Assembly (NCBI GenBank): GCA_012744395.1
Contig: JAAYCB010000084.1
Coordinates: forward strand, 1 to 63,800
Reading direction: 5' to 3'
DNA length: 63,800 bases
Source of the DNA: Pirellulaceae bacterium
GTDB lineage: Bacteria; Planctomycetota; Planctomycetia; Pirellulales; Thermoguttaceae
How positions within the stretch are numbered: the stretch's first letter is position 1; the number at the start of each line of letters is the position of its first letter. The notes under the pieces were generated by a model. That model saw only the letters and a program-made list of their open reading frames with translations. It did no database searches and was not told the DNA's origin. Positions 54,484 through 63,800 of the stretch are shown in pieces. The position numbers and the translations under genes were made by a program.

Positions 54484-55790
54484 TTCAATTGGAACTGTCT
54501 GCGGAACAGATCGACGATCTGCGTCGTCAATCGCTGGTGCGACGCGGCGGCGCTGCCGGAGACCGCCAACTCGGCGGCGGCCACCCGCCCATCGGGACCG
54601 CGCAGCAGCACGTCCGCATCGCGGCGGCCGCCGGCGCCGTTGCGGACCGGGCCGACGACGGCGGCCCATTGGCTACCGGTCGCCCGAGCGCACGCCTCGG
54701 CCAGCAATTCCAGGCGTTTCGCGCTTTCCGACGGCTCGGGCCAACGGTCTTCGGAGACGCCGAGCAGGCGCCGCATCGTCTCGGCATTCGCGGCGACATA
54801 GGCCCCGGCGAGCACGCTGTCGGCGCCCTCGGCGCGGCACAGGGCCGCGGTCACAGCGCCGCCACTGGCCACCTCGGCGAGCGAGAGCGTAGCGCCCCGC
54901 GCGGCCAGCGCCGCGACCGCCGAGTCTTCCAGCGATGTCCGATCGTCGGTGGCATAGATGTTGTCCCCCAGCCGTTCGAGCAACCGCATCTTCAGGTCCT
55001 CCAGCTTCGCGCGATTCTCTCGATTGTCGTCGGGAAGGGTGAACGTGAAATCGACGCGGCTCGCGTCGAACTGGGAGGAGAGAGCGATTTCGTCGGACAG
55101 CGGCAGATGGTCTTTCATGGCCTGATCGATTGCCGACTGTCCCAATCCGATGAAGCGCACCGTCAGGGAACAGCCCGGCAGGTGCGTGCCGAACCGCCGG
55201 CTCAGGTAGGGCATCAATTGATTGAGCACCATCGGCTGAAGCTCTCGCGGCGGCCCCGGCAGGGCGACGACGACGCGCTTTGCGCAGTCAAAGACCAGGC
55301 CGACTGCCGTGCCGCTGGAGTTCTTCAGATACGTGCCGCCCACCGGCACCCGCGTCTGCCGCCGGAGGTTGCCGCGTAAACCTTCCACCGTCGTGCGGAA
55401 ACGCCTGGCGATCGCCTCGAGGACCTCCGGATTCTCTTCGACGGCGATGCCGGTGAACCCGGCGATCGCCTCGCAGGTGACATCGTTGTCGGTCGGCCCC
55501 AGCCCGCCGGTCACAATCACCAGCTCTGCGTGCTGCGTGGCGTACCCCAGTGCGGAGCGAATGTCTTCGAGATTGTCGTCGACGATCATCGAGCCGACGC
55601 AGCGGAGCCCCAGAGGCCGGAGGGTCCGCGTGAGGAACGGGGTATGGCCGTCGGGAAGCGCCCCGCTGAGCAGTTCGCCGCCGGTGACCATGATCATGTA
55701 GCGTGTGTGTTCGTCGGCCCAGCCGCGTCCGGCGCGGAACGCGAGGGCCGCCAGCCCCAACGCCAACAGGGAGAGCGAAAGACGATGCAT
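54480..55790 (-). CDS. cinA: Exported CinA-like protein (MoCF plus degenerate deamidase domain)
   Basis: 436 residues from ATG 55790; GTG 55793 is nearer to the AGGAGG site and equally possible. An N-terminal signal peptide, HRLSLSLLALGLAALAFRAGRGWADE, is unexpected for CinA, which is cytoplasmic. The molybdopterin-binding-like MoCF domain has TGGELLSGALPDGHTPFL and TGGLGPTDNDVTCEAIA (about residue 93), ALPGPPRELQPM, SLTVRFIGLGQS. The C-terminal domain, normally the NMN deamidase with AESCTGG, reads AEVASGGAVTAAL near 304, so the catalytic Ser/Cys region is changed. It may have lost deamidase activity or act on another nucleotide outside the cytoplasm. Confidence 0.85.
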   Translation of the reverse strand: MHRLSLSLLALGLAALAFRAGRGWADEHTRYMIMVTGGELLSGALPDGHTPFLTRTLRPLGLRCVGSMIVDDNLEDIRSALGYATQHAELVIVTGGLGPTDNDVTCEAIAGFTGIAVEENPEVLEAIARRFRTTVEGLRGNLRRQTRVPVGGTYLKNSSGTAVGLVFDCAKRVVVALPGPPRELQPMVLNQLMPYLSRRFGTHLPGCSLTVRFIGLGQSAIDQAMKDHLPLSDEIALSSQFDASRVDFTFTLPDDNRENRAKLEDLKMRLLERLGDNIYATDDRTSLEDSAVAALAARGATLSLAEVASGGAVTAALCRAEGADSVLAGAYVAANAETMRRLLGVSEDRWPEPSESAKRLELLAEACARATGSQWAAVVGPVRNGAGGRRDADVLLRGPDGRVAAAELAVSGSAAASHQRLTTQIVDLFRRQFQLK

Positions 55791-56004
55791 CACAATCGCG
55801 GTCCTCCTCGCGGCCACCGGCAGTGTGAACAGCCGCCGATCGACAATCTACCCGGCCCGGCGACGGTGTGACAAGGCCGCGAAACCGGTTGGCGGGGAAT
55901 TGGCGATTGTCCCTGTTCCTTCGAGCGATCCGCCCCGATAGAATGGCAAGCGAGCCAGATCGGGCGACTTTCTCCCCTCGGCCGAATCGGAAGCGGTGGT
56001 GAGC

Positions 56005-56280
56005 ATGTTGGATCCGCATGAGAAGTTGAAGGCAACCGTCCGCGAACTGGAAGACGAGTTGCGTTCCTTTGCGAGCGTGGACGACGAGACCCGCGGCGTG
56101 CTCCACGAGGTTCTCGCGGAGGTCCAGGCCGTGTTGGGCGGCGAGGGCGCGACGGCGTCGCAGCAACAATCGTGGCAGGACCGGCTGAGCGACGCCGCCC
56201 GCCAGTTCGAAGGCGCCCACCCGGCGATCGCCGGGGTGATCCAGCGCTTGCTGGACGGGTTGGCCCAGATGGGCATCTGA
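56005..56280 (+). CDS. DUF4404 family protein
   Basis: 91 residues from ATG 56005 (GTG 55996 possible; GGTGGTGAG upstream). Helical, acidic: LDPHEKLKATVRELEDELRSFASVDDETR, LLxE-type repeats, and a C-terminal FEGAHPAIAGVIQRLLDGLAQMGI, which matches DUF4404. These proteins are short and of unknown function. It ends 11 bases from the convergent malQ gene. Divergent from the CinA-like gene; the 214-base region between them should hold both promoters. Confidence 0.8.
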   Translation: MLDPHEKLKATVRELEDELRSFASVDDETRGVLHEVLAEVQAVLGGEGATASQQQSWQDRLSDAARQFEGAHPAIAGVIQRLLDGLAQMGI

Positions 56281-56291
56281 CTCGGCGCGGC

Positions 56292-58379
56292 TCACGCCCG
56301 CCGCCGCAGGCGATCGATTGCGCCGAGGACTCGGGCCACCTCGGGCATCGCGCTGAACTGGTCGAAGGGGTAGCGCGCCTTGCGGCGCCAGTTGGGGTGC
56401 TCCCGGTACGTGCCGGGGCGATTCTGCGGCTCGGTCTCCCCCCAGAGGTCCTCGAGGTTGACCAGCAGGATTTCCGCGTCGCTTGCCGCCAGGTAGCATT
56501 CGCAGGCTTCCAGGACCTGGGGGCATGTCGGTTCCGCGGAGGCGAGCAGGCCTTGGGCCCGAAGGAATTCCGTGATCCGCCGGCGGAGACCTGCGCGGCG
56601 GCGGCGCTCCTCGGCGGCCGCCTCGGCCGTCAGCAGCCCCTGCCCGAGGCGGTCCTCGATGTCCAGCCCCTGCCAGTAGGCGGCGAACTGGGGCATGTCG
56701 TGGGTGTTCACGCTGGCCACGCACGCCGCGGGCACTTCGCGCAGGGCGGGCCCCTTGTCGGGATTCGTCTCGTACTGGAGAACGTACATCGGCGCGATCC
56801 CGTGCCGCTGGAGGGCCCGGTCGACGGCGGCCGGGACCGTGCCGAGGTCTTCGCCCACGATCCGCGCGCCGAAGCGGTGCGACTCCAGCGTGAGGATCGC
56901 GCACATCTCCTCCATCGGGTAGCGGACGTAGACGCCGTCGTCGGCGCGGAACCCTTGGGGGATCCAGTACAGGCGGTGCAATCCCATCACGTGGTCGAAC
57001 CTCAGGATCCGCGCGTGCCGGAGGTGGTTGCGGAGCGAGCGGATCAAGTAGGCGTATCCCTGCCGCCGCAGCCTGCCTGGGTGGAGCGGCGGAAATCCCC
57101 AGTTCTGCCCCTGGGTGAAGAACGAGTCGGGCGGCGCCCCGCCGGCGGCCTCGCCGACGAACAGTTGCTGGTTCCGCCAGACGTCGAACCCCTTGCCGCT
57201 GACGCCGAGGGGGAAATCGAGGTACCAGAGCAGTTCCCGCCGGTCGGCATGGGCCGTCAGCGATGCGAGTTGCCGGCCGACCTCCCACTGGGCGTAGAGG
57301 TGGTACTGAAACACTCGCTCGTCGTAATCGCCGGGGGCCAGCCGGCCGCCGCGAGCCGGTTCCGGCCAATCCGGCCAGGCTGCCTGCCGCCGTTCGCCGG
57401 CGGCGCGGAACCTGGCGAACCGTTCCAGCTCCGGATTGCCGCGGCACTCCTCGAGCATGGCGTCGCGCTGGGGCGACGGCCGGCTGAAGAAGGCCTCGGC
57501 CAGCGCCTCGGTCACCCGGCGTTTGGCGCGGACCAACCCGGGATAGTCGACGAGGTCTCCCGGCGCGGCTTGGGCGAGGAGGTCGCCGGCAAGCCGCCGG
57601 GCCGCGGGGCAGGAGTCGAATCCGGGACTCCGCCGCGGGTCGAGGTAGAGCTCGTTCCAGAACAGGCGGCTGGCGGGATGGTAGGGGCTCGGATCGTCGG
57701 ACAGCTCCCAGAGGATCGAGAGCAGCGGCAGCGTGGCCACGAGGTTGCCGCCCCGATCGGCCGTCCACTGCATGAGCGCTGCGAGGTCCGAGAAGTCGCC
57801 CGCGGCGGAACCTGACTGCCGATGCAGGGAATACAGGGGAAGGAACACCCCCCAAATCCGCTGCTGCCGCGGGCTGGGGCGGTAAGTCAGCGGCGGGGCC
57901 GCGATCAGCAGGCTTTCGGCGGCCCGACCCCCGAGTTCCACGTGCAGCCGGTGGTATCCGTGTGGCAGGTTGTCTGGCAGCGGCAGGATTCGCCGCGTGT
58001 AGGCGACGCGCTCGACCACGCCCGCCCGCTGGATCGCCAGATCCTCGACGCGGCCGGCGAAGGCCAGCGACGCTCCGTCTTCCAGATCGAGCTGGCATCG
58101 ATACTTCGTCCCGCTGAGCGACTCCGGCACGCGCAGGGGGCAGCCCGCCTTGCCGCCGAAGGCGGCCAAGACCGGCGGGAGCATCTCCTGCCAGAGCTCC
58201 TGCCGCCGAAACCGCAGGGCGCTCGCAGCGCCCGCGGCCGACGCCAGCGGCGCGCCGAGGAGTTGCAGGGCGCGGAGCACCGCTTCGTGCGACGACCAGC
58301 GGCGCTTGCGCCAGACGTCGACATAGCTGGGCTGGACACCATAAAGCCGGGCGAGTGTCTGGAGCGCGCGTTCCGCCAT
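56292..58379 (-). CDS. malQ: 4-alpha-glucanotransferase (amylomaltase, GH77)
   Basis: 695 residues from ATG 58379. An N-terminal extension (about 170 residues) is followed by the GH77 barrel. Conserved parts are GVFLPLYSLHRQSGSAAGDFSDL, SPYHPASRLFWNELYLD, FFTQGQNWGFPPLHP, the nucleophile Asp in RILRFDHVMGLHRLYWIP, the acid Glu in IVGEDLGTVP and the Asp in ASVNTHDMPQF. It transfers alpha-1,4-glucan segments in maltodextrin and glycogen metabolism. No other glycogen genes are adjacent. Convergent with the DUF4404 gene and divergent from the SLC13 permease. Confidence 0.96.
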   Translation of the reverse strand: MAERALQTLARLYGVQPSYVDVWRKRRWSSHEAVLRALQLLGAPLASAAGAASALRFRRQELWQEMLPPVLAAFGGKAGCPLRVPESLSGTKYRCQLDLEDGASLAFAGRVEDLAIQRAGVVERVAYTRRILPLPDNLPHGYHRLHVELGGRAAESLLIAAPPLTYRPSPRQQRIWGVFLPLYSLHRQSGSAAGDFSDLAALMQWTADRGGNLVATLPLLSILWELSDDPSPYHPASRLFWNELYLDPRRSPGFDSCPAARRLAGDLLAQAAPGDLVDYPGLVRAKRRVTEALAEAFFSRPSPQRDAMLEECRGNPELERFARFRAAGERRQAAWPDWPEPARGGRLAPGDYDERVFQYHLYAQWEVGRQLASLTAHADRRELLWYLDFPLGVSGKGFDVWRNQQLFVGEAAGGAPPDSFFTQGQNWGFPPLHPGRLRRQGYAYLIRSLRNHLRHARILRFDHVMGLHRLYWIPQGFRADDGVYVRYPMEEMCAILTLESHRFGARIVGEDLGTVPAAVDRALQRHGIAPMYVLQYETNPDKGPALREVPAACVASVNTHDMPQFAAYWQGLDIEDRLGQGLLTAEAAAEERRRRAGLRRRITEFLRAQGLLASAEPTCPQVLEACECYLAASDAEILLVNLEDLWGETEPQNRPGTYREHPNWRRKARYPFDQFSAMPEVARVLGAIDRLRRRA

Positions 58380-58532
58380 GAATGCCTGCTACTCCCCATC
58401 ACGATCGAGTCTCCTGAAGAAGACGCATCCTACCAGAGGGGACGGGATTGCTCAATCCGCAGTGGCCTCCGCGGCGGTCGCGCCGTATGATGGGCAAGAC
58501 TGTACCCTCTCGCCCGCCGGAGAACCCGCTCG

Positions 58533-60308
58533 ATGCCCTACGAGGCCTGGCTGACCCTGTCGGTAGTCTTCTGCTCGTTCGTGTTGTTGGCGATGAACTG
58601 GGCGCCGCCGGATATCGTCTTCGTGGGGGGAGCGGCGCTGCTCGCGGTGGTCGGGATTATTTCGCCCGCCGAGGCCTTCGCGGGGTTTTCAAACCAGGGA
58701 ATGTTGACCGTCGCGATGATGTTCGTGATCGCGGCCGGGCTCCGCGAGACCGGCGTCTTGGACTACCTGGGACAGCGGATGCTTCGCCGCGCGGGGACCG
58801 AGCGGAGCGTGCTGGCCAGGCTGGCGGCCGTCGTCTTGCCGACATCCGCGTTCTTGAACAACACGCCGATCGTGGCGATGTTCGTGCCGGTGGTCCTGGA
58901 TTGGAGCCGCCGCCACCAGGTCTCGCCGTCGAAGTTGCTGATCCCCCTCTCCTACCTGGCGATTCTGGGGGGGACCTGCACGCTGATCGGGACTTCGACG
59001 AACCTCGTCGTCAACGGGCTGATGATCGAGCACGGCGTTGGGGGAATGCAGCTGTTTGAACTGAGCCGGATCGGGATCCCGTATGCGATCGTCGGATTCG
59101 TCTTCCTGCTGACGATCGGGCGCTGGCTGCTGCCGGAACGCAAGGAGTTTCTCGAGCAGCTCGGCGAGTCGCGGCGCGAATACCTTGCCGAAATGCTCGT
59201 GCAGCCGAACTGCCGCCTGGTGGGCGAGAGCGTGGCCGAGGCCGGCCTGCGGCAGTTGCCCGGCCTGTACTTGATCGAGATCGACCGCGACGGCAAGATT
59301 CTCGCCCCGGTCGGCCCCGACGAGACGATCGAGGCGAACGACCGGCTGGTCTTCACCGGCATCGTGAGCAGCATCATCGAGCTGGAGCGGACGGCGGGGC
59401 TGGTCCCGGTGGCCGATCCATCCTACGAGGTTTCCCCCGTGCGGCAGCGCGGCCGGCGGCTCTGCGAGGCGGTGATCTCCGAGAATTCGCCGCTGGTGGG
59501 CAAGAACATCCGCGAGGCCGATTTCCGCGCGACCTACGGGGCCGCCGTCGTCGCCGTCCACCGCGGCGGCGCACGGCTGGAACGCAAGGTGGGCGACATC
59601 CGCCTGCGGGCGGGCGACACGCTGCTGATGCAGACCGGGCCGCACTTCTTGCGCGCTTATCGGAACGATCTGGCCTTCTACCTGGTCAGCGACGTGGCCG
59701 ACTGGCGCCCCTTGCGGAGCGACCGGGCTTGGATCGCGATTCTCCTCTTCCTGGTCCTGATCGGATTGATGACCAGCGGGCTGGTTCCGATCGTGCTGGC
59801 CGCCGTCGTGGTTGCCGTGCTGATGGTCGCCGCCGGGTGCGTCTCGTCCGGCGAGGCCCGGCGGAGCATCGAGTGGCAGGTGCTGATCACGATTGCGGCG
59901 GCGTTCGGTGTCGGAGCCGCCCTGGAGAACTCCGGGGCCGTGGCGACGATCGCCGGCGGGCTGGTCGAATCGACAAAGACCTGGGGTCCGATCGCCATCC
60001 TGGCCGTGTTCTACCTGCTGGGATCGGTGCTTACGGAATTGATCACCAACAATGCGGCCGCCGTGCTGCTGTTTCCCTTCTGCCTGGAGGCCGCCCGGCT
60101 CTACGGCGTCAGCCCGCGGCCGTTTCTGATGGCCCTCGTGCTGGCCGCCTCGGCCAGCTTCATGACGCCGATCGGATACCAGACGAACATGATGGTCTAC
60201 GGCCCCGGCGGGTACCGGTTCGCCGACTTCCTCCGCGTGGGAATTCCCTTGAATCTCCTCCTCTGGCCGATCGCCATGCTTCTGATCCCGGTCTTCTGGC
60301 CGTTCTGA
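58533..60308 (+). CDS. SLC13-family anion permease with two TrkA-C domains
   Basis: 591 residues from ATG 58533 (CCGGAGAA upstream). About five membrane helices, then a cytoplasmic insert with two RCK-C/TrkA-C units (residues about 210-295 and 305-390, NCRLVGESVAEAGLR and NSPLVGKNIREADFRATYG), then the remaining helices. The transport motifs are GTSTNLVVNGLM and FLNNTPIVAMFVPV in the first half and ITNNAAAVLLFPF and TPIGYQTNMMVYGPGGY in the second. This is the SLC13/DASS architecture with regulatory TrkA-C; relatives transport sulfate or dicarboxylates. The neighbouring sulfate ABC transporter favours sulfate. Confidence 0.92.
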   Translation: MPYEAWLTLSVVFCSFVLLAMNWAPPDIVFVGGAALLAVVGIISPAEAFAGFSNQGMLTVAMMFVIAAGLRETGVLDYLGQRMLRRAGTERSVLARLAAVVLPTSAFLNNTPIVAMFVPVVLDWSRRHQVSPSKLLIPLSYLAILGGTCTLIGTSTNLVVNGLMIEHGVGGMQLFELSRIGIPYAIVGFVFLLTIGRWLLPERKEFLEQLGESRREYLAEMLVQPNCRLVGESVAEAGLRQLPGLYLIEIDRDGKILAPVGPDETIEANDRLVFTGIVSSIIELERTAGLVPVADPSYEVSPVRQRGRRLCEAVISENSPLVGKNIREADFRATYGAAVVAVHRGGARLERKVGDIRLRAGDTLLMQTGPHFLRAYRNDLAFYLVSDVADWRPLRSDRAWIAILLFLVLIGLMTSGLVPIVLAAVVVAVLMVAAGCVSSGEARRSIEWQVLITIAAAFGVGAALENSGAVATIAGGLVESTKTWGPIAILAVFYLLGSVLTELITNNAAAVLLFPFCLEAARLYGVSPRPFLMALVLAASASFMTPIGYQTNMMVYGPGGYRFADFLRVGIPLNLLLWPIAMLLIPVFWPF

Positions 60309-60345
60309 AGCCGATCCCAAAGGCGGCGAGGATGCGGACGGCTCG

Positions 60346-60376
60346 GAGCCGGGGGAGGCGTTCCCCCTCGGGGCTC
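60346..60376. terminator. Hairpin between convergent SLC13 and cysA genes
   Basis: GAGCC plus GGGGGA (60346-60356) pair with TCCCCC (60362-60367) and GGCTC (60372-60376), a stable stem with a 5-base loop. No long T run follows on either strand. Confidence 0.4.
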
Positions 60377-60392
60377 GGACCGCCCGCGGGCG

Positions 60393-61469
60393 TCAGATCG
60401 TGTAGTCTTCCACGAACAGGCGCGAGTCCCGCGGCGTCACGAAGACCTTCTCGCCCACGGTGCAGGGATGCTGCCGGTAGCGGTCGTGCGACATCTCCAC
60501 GTAGATCGGCTGGTTGTCTTCGCCGGCCAGTTCGAGCTTCACGACGGGCCCGGCCAACTGGACGCGCGTCACCTTTCCGCGGAGCCCCGATCGGCCCTCG
60601 CCATCGGGTTGAATTTCCAGGTCGTGCGGCCGGATCAGCAGCCGCGCGCTCTCGCCGTCGATTTGCAGCCCTCCGGGAGGCTCGATGACCATCGATCCGA
60701 AGACGGCTCGGCCGGCTTCCACCCGGCCGTGGAACAGGTTCACGTTGCCGAGAAAGTCCATCACGAAGGCGCTGGCCGGCTGGTGGAAGACCTCGTTCGG
60801 GGTGCCGACCTGCTCGATCCGCCCCTGGTTCATGACCACGATCCGGTCGGCCACTTCGAGGGCCTCCTCCTGGTCGTGCGTGACGAACAGGCTGGTCACA
60901 TGAATCTCGTCGTGGAGGCGGCGGAGCCAGCGCCGCAGCCCCTGGCGCACCTTGGCGTCGAGCGCTCCGAAGGGTTCGTCCAGCAGCAGCACCTTGGGCT
61001 GGATGGCCAGCGCCCGGGCGAGGGCGACCCGTTGCCGCTGGCCCCCGGAGAGTTGCCAGGGGTAGCGGCGTTCGAGTGTTTCCAGCTGGATCAACTGGAG
61101 CAGTTCGCGGACGCGGGCGTTGATTTCGGCCTTCGTCGGGCGGTTCGGCTTGGGGCGGACGCGGAGCCCGAAGGCGATGTTCTCAAACACGGTCATGTGC
61201 CGGAACAGGGCGTAGTGCTGGAACACGAAGCCGACGCGCCGGCGGCCGACGGCCTGGCGGGCCACGTCCTGGCCGTCGAAAAGGATCGCGCCGTCGTCGG
61301 CCAGGTCAAACGCTTCCAGTCCGGCGATGATCCGCAGGAGCGTCGTCTTCCCCGAGCCCGAAGGCCCCAACAGGGCGACCAGCTCTCCGTCCGGGACGTG
61401 CAGCGAGACGCCGTCCAGCGCCAGGAAGTCACCGAAACTCTTGCTGACGTTGCGGACCTCGATGCTCAC
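60393..61469 (-). CDS. cysA: Sulfate/thiosulfate ABC transporter ATPase CysA
   Basis: 358 residues from GTG 61469. Walker [10 protein letters not shown] (about residues 36-44), Q-loop in [22 protein letters not shown], signature [15 protein letters not shown], Walker [13 protein letters not shown] and the H-loop [22 protein letters not shown]-type C-terminal domain follows ([11 protein letters not shown]). The [16 protein letters not shown] segment is typical of CysA. It energises sulfate import. GTG overlaps the cysW stop (61466-61469), coupling translation. Confidence 0.95.
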   Translation of the reverse strand: MSIEVRNVSKSFGDFLALDGVSLHVPDGELVALLGPSGSGKTTLLRIIAGLEAFDLADDGAILFDGQDVARQAVGRRRVGFVFQHYALFRHMTVFENIAFGLRVRPKPNRPTKAEINARVRELLQLIQLETLERRYPWQLSGGQRQRVALARALAIQPKVLLLDEPFGALDAKVRQGLRRWLRRLHDEIHVTSLFVTHDQEEALEVADRIVVMNQGRIEQVGTPNEVFHQPASAFVMDFLGNVNLFHGRVEAGRAVFGSMVIEPPGGLQIDGESARLLIRPHDLEIQPDGEGRSGLRGKVTRVQLAGPVVKLELAGEDNQPIYVEMSHDRYRQHPCTVGEKVFVTPRDSRLFVEDYTI

Positions 61470-62383
61470 GGTTCAGCCTCCGGGGTGGCGGCGGTTGCGG
61501 GCGCCGGCGACGCTTCCGATTCGCCTTGCGTCCGCCACTCGACCAGCGCCTTCAAGACCAGCGTCAGCAGCGCCAGCAGGGCCAGCAGCGAGGCGACGGC
61601 GAAGGCGGCCACGAAGTTGTATTCGTTGTACAAAATCTCGACGTAGAGCGGCATCGTGTTCGTCTGCCCGCGGAGGTGCCCCGAGACGACGGAGACCGCG
61701 CCGAACTCGCCCATCGCCCGGGCATTGCAGAGGATCACGCCATAGAGCAGTCCCCACTTCACGTTCGGCAGCGTCACCCGCCAGAAGGTCTGCCAGCCGC
61801 TCGCCCCGAGGACCAGCGCGGCTTCTTCCTCCTCGGTTCCCTGCTCCTGCATCAGGGGGATGAGTTCCCGGGCGACGAAGGGGAACGTCACGAAGACGGT
61901 CGCCAGCACGACCCCCGGGACGGCGAAGATGATCTGGATGCCGTGGCCGGCCAGCCACGGCCCGAACCATCCCTGCAACCCGAACAGGAGCACGAAGATC
62001 AGCCCCGAGATGACCGGCGAGACGGCGAACGGCAGATCGATCAGCGTGACGAGCAGGCTCTTGCCGCGAAACTCGAACTTGGCGATTGCCCACGACGCCG
62101 CCAGGCCGAAGACGAGGTTCAGGGGGACGGCGATCGCCGCGACCAGGAGGGTCAGCCGGATTGCCGAGAGGGCGTCGCGGTTCTGGAAGCTCTCCAGGTA
62201 GGCTCCCAGGCCCTTCCGCAGCGCTTCGGCAAACACGGCGACCAAGGGGACGCCGAGAAACAAGAGGAGGAAGCAGAGCGAGGCGCCTGTGATCAGCCAC
62301 TTGACCCAGCCGGGGTCGCCCTTGGCGGCGAGCCCGGCCGCGGCGCGGCGGCCTCGAAGTTGCGATTTGGCGGTTCCGCCCAC
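61466..62383 (-). CDS. cysW: Sulfate ABC transporter permease CysW
   Basis: 305 residues from GTG 62383. Six membrane helices and the ABC permease EAA loop near [51 protein letters not shown], with [19 protein letters not shown] diagnostic for CysW. An extended Arg/Lys-rich N-terminus (about 40 residues) is unusual. The gene starts 3 bases after the cysT stop. Confidence 0.94.
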   Translation of the reverse strand: MGGTAKSQLRGRRAAAGLAAKGDPGWVKWLITGASLCFLLLFLGVPLVAVFAEALRKGLGAYLESFQNRDALSAIRLTLLVAAIAVPLNLVFGLAASWAIAKFEFRGKSLLVTLIDLPFAVSPVISGLIFVLLFGLQGWFGPWLAGHGIQIIFAVPGVVLATVFVTFPFVARELIPLMQEQGTEEEEAALVLGASGWQTFWRVTLPNVKWGLLYGVILCNARAMGEFGAVSVVSGHLRGQTNTMPLYVEILYNEYNFVAAFAVASLLALLALLTLVLKALVEWRTQGESEASPAPATAATPEAEP

Positions 62384-62386
62384 GGG

Positions 62387-63241
62387 TCAGCCCTCCGCAA
62401 AGTGGCGCCGCGCGCTCCACCACTGAACGGCGTTGATCAGGAACAGCAGCAGGAACGACAGCACGAGCATCGCCGATGCGATCGCCGTCGCGCCCGTGTA
62501 GTCGTACTGCTCCAGCTTGACGAGAATCAGCAACGGCACGATCTCGGTCTTCATCGGCATGTTGCCCGCAATGAACACGACCGAGCCGTATTCGCCCAAG
62601 GCCCGGGCGAAGGCCAGGGCGAATCCGGTCAGCAGTGCGGGCAGGATCGCCGGCAGGATCACACAGCGGAACGTCTGCCAACGGCCGGCGCCCAGGCTGG
62701 CCGCCGCTTCTTCCACTTCCGGGTCGAGATCCTCCAGGGCCGGCTGCAAGGTCCGGACGACGAACGGCAGGCCGATGAACACCAGGGCGATCGTCACCCC
62801 CAGGGGCGAGAAGGCGGCCTTGATCCCCAGCGGCTCGAGCCACCGCCCGATCCAGCCGCCCGGCGCGTAGACGGTCGTCAGGGCGATTCCCGAGACGGCC
62901 GTCGGCAGCGCGAACGGCAGATCGACAACCGCGTCGATCACGCGCTTGCCCGGAAACGCGTAGCGCACGAGCATCCAGGCGACGCCGAGGCCGAACACCG
63001 CGTTGACCGCCGCCGCCGCCAACGAAGCCGCCAGGCTCAGCCGGAACGAAGCGAGCACGCGGGGGCTGGTGATCGTCTCCCAAGCGTCCGCCCACGGCGC
63101 CGCGGCCGTCTTGAGGAACAGGGCCGAAAGGGGCACGAGCACGACCAGGCTCAGGTAGAAGATCGTGTAGCCAAGCGTCAGGCCGAAGCCGGGAATCACC
63201 CCGCGGCGTTTGCGGAAGGTTTTTGCAGTCGGCGCGGGCAC
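62387..63241 (-). CDS. cysT: Sulfate ABC transporter permease CysT (CysU)
   Basis: 284 residues from GTG 63241 (GGAG upstream). Membrane permease with the [24 protein letters not shown] start, [45 protein letters not shown], and an EAA loop [58 protein letters not shown], all characteristic of CysT. It forms the channel with CysW. It follows the sulfate-binding protein gene by 80 bases. Confidence 0.95.
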   Translation of the reverse strand: MPAPTAKTFRKRRGVIPGFGLTLGYTIFYLSLVVLVPLSALFLKTAAAPWADAWETITSPRVLASFRLSLAASLAAAAVNAVFGLGVAWMLVRYAFPGKRVIDAVVDLPFALPTAVSGIALTTVYAPGGWIGRWLEPLGIKAAFSPLGVTIALVFIGLPFVVRTLQPALEDLDPEVEEAAASLGAGRWQTFRCVILPAILPALLTGFALAFARALGEYGSVVFIAGNMPMKTEIVPLLILVKLEQYDYTGATAIASAMLVLSFLLLFLINAVQWWSARRHFAEG

Positions 63242-63321
63242 CTGGGGTCTCCGTATCCTGGCAGCCGGAATTGGCCGCGGCCGCCTCGGGCCGGGCCTGG
63301 AAGGGGAGGGGGCAAGCGCGG

Positions 63322-63800
63322 CTACTTGCCCTTGGTGTAAATCTGGTCAAACACGCCCCCATCGGCGAAGTGCTCCCGCTGGGCCTTCTGCCAACCGCCA
63401 AACACCGTGTCGATGCCGACCAGCTCCAACGCCGGAAACCGCTTGAGGTCTTCCGGGTCGGCGTGTTCCGGCGCGACGGGCCGGTAGTAGTGTTTGGCGA
63501 CCAGGCGCTGCCCGGCGGGGGAGTAGAGATACTCAAGATAGGCTTGCGCCAGCGTCCGCGTGCCGTGGTCGTCGATCCATTTGTCGACAAGCGCCACGGG
63601 CGGCTCGGCCAGCATGCTGATCGAGGGGACGATGATCTCGAACTTCTCCGGCCCGAGTTCATTAACGGCGAGGAATGCCTCGTTTTCCCAGGCCAGAAGC
63701 ACGTCGCCCATGTTTCTCTGGGCGAAGGTGTTCGTCGAGCCCCGCGCGCCCGAATCGAGCACGGGAACCTGCTGGAACAGCCGGGTGACGAACTGCCGCG
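63322..63800 (-). CDS. sbp: Sulfate-binding protein, C-terminal part (window edge)
   Basis: The frame is open to the right edge, so the N-terminus and signal peptide are missing. The visible 159 codons read [95 protein letters not shown] and [22 protein letters not shown]. These match Sbp/CysP of E. coli closely ([27 protein letters not shown]). It captures sulfate or thiosulfate in the periplasm and delivers it to CysT/CysW. First gene of the cys operon. Confidence 0.95.
   Translation of the reverse strand, partial: RQFVTRLFQQVPVLDSGARGSTNTFAQRNMGDVLLAWENEAFLAVNELGPEKFEIIVPSISMLAEPPVALVDKWIDDHGTRTLAQAYLEYLYSPAGQRLVAKHYYRPVAPEHADPEDLKRFPALELVGIDTVFGGWQKAQREHFADGGVFDQIYTKGK

Noticed and set aside
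55288..58098. 936-codon minus-strand open frame overlapping malQ and the CinA-like gene
   Set aside because: Out of frame with two clear enzymes and Arg/Pro-rich; shadow.
61473..63662. 729-codon minus frame and 604-codon plus frame over the cys permeases
   Set aside because: Both are shadows of cysW/cysT, whose membrane helices and EAA loops are unmistakable.

Overview
This 63.8 kb window is GC-rich and densely coding, and very probably comes from a planctomycete (Planctomycetota, plausibly Pirellulales-like). The evidence is a DUF1598 family protein, a DUF5107/TPR protein, a short conserved protein ending in an LWHPxDRYDY...GAVRPR-type motif, several secreted repeat proteins, a diverged EF-G, and ExbB/ExbD genes embedded with a von Willebrand A protein. 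The organism call is inference; no rRNA is present.

Layout. (1) 1-7950, plus strand: 3' part of rpoC, then rpsL, rpsG and fusA, a str-type cluster without tuf next to fusA, followed by a promoter plus a candidate small RNA or attenuator and a 71-residue protein. (2) 8129-19059, minus: rlmI, a DUF5107-TPR protein, a SWIM-finger protein with a histone-H1-like tail, its SNF2-helicase partner, a secreted protein, infA and tRNA-Leu(CAG). (3) 19151-23782, plus: CCA-adding enzyme, a 57-residue coiled-coil protein, two small exported or membrane proteins, a monoglyceride-lipase-like hydrolase and a UDP-glucuronate decarboxylase-like epimerase. (4) 23968-30664, minus: a six-gene energised-envelope operon (VWA protein, secreted protein, ExbB, two ExbD, TPR protein) with tight start-stop overlaps. 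(5) 31124-36643: thiS-thiG, a sugar isomerase-like TIM barrel, two tandem transglutaminase-like proteins (one lacking the catalytic Cys) and an O-methyltransferase. (6) 36725-44749, minus: a c-type cytochrome lipoprotein, Tat-exported metallophosphoesterase and MauG/CcpA-type di-haem peroxidase in one operon below a PerR/Fur-like regulator, then a DUF4091 glycosidase-like protein and a DUF1598 protein. (7) 45339-53092: an MtaA/UroD-like methyltransferase, a HAD phosphatase, a Nudix CoA pyrophosphatase coupled to a large membrane protein, xylulokinase, and a divergent solute-binding lipoprotein. (8) 53153-58379: a frameshifted and internally deleted glycoside hydrolase pseudogene, a small membrane protein coupled to an exported CinA-like protein, a DUF4404 protein and 4-alpha-glucanotransferase. 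(9) 58533-63800: an SLC13 permease converging on the sulfate ABC transporter cysA-cysW-cysT and its binding protein, which runs off the right edge.

How they work together: the left end is translation and transcription housekeeping; infA, tRNA-Leu and the CCA enzyme belong with it (the tRNA gene encodes no CCA). The Exb/VWA operon and the peroxidase operon act at the envelope. The right end is sulfate uptake. No mobile element, integrase, CRISPR array or classical defence system is visible. The least ordinary items are the candidate RNA at 7561-7705, the ExbBD/VWA/TPR operon, the SWIM-SNF2 pair, the peroxidase operon with its Fur-type regulator, the active/inactive transglutaminase pair, the exported CinA and the decayed glycosidase.
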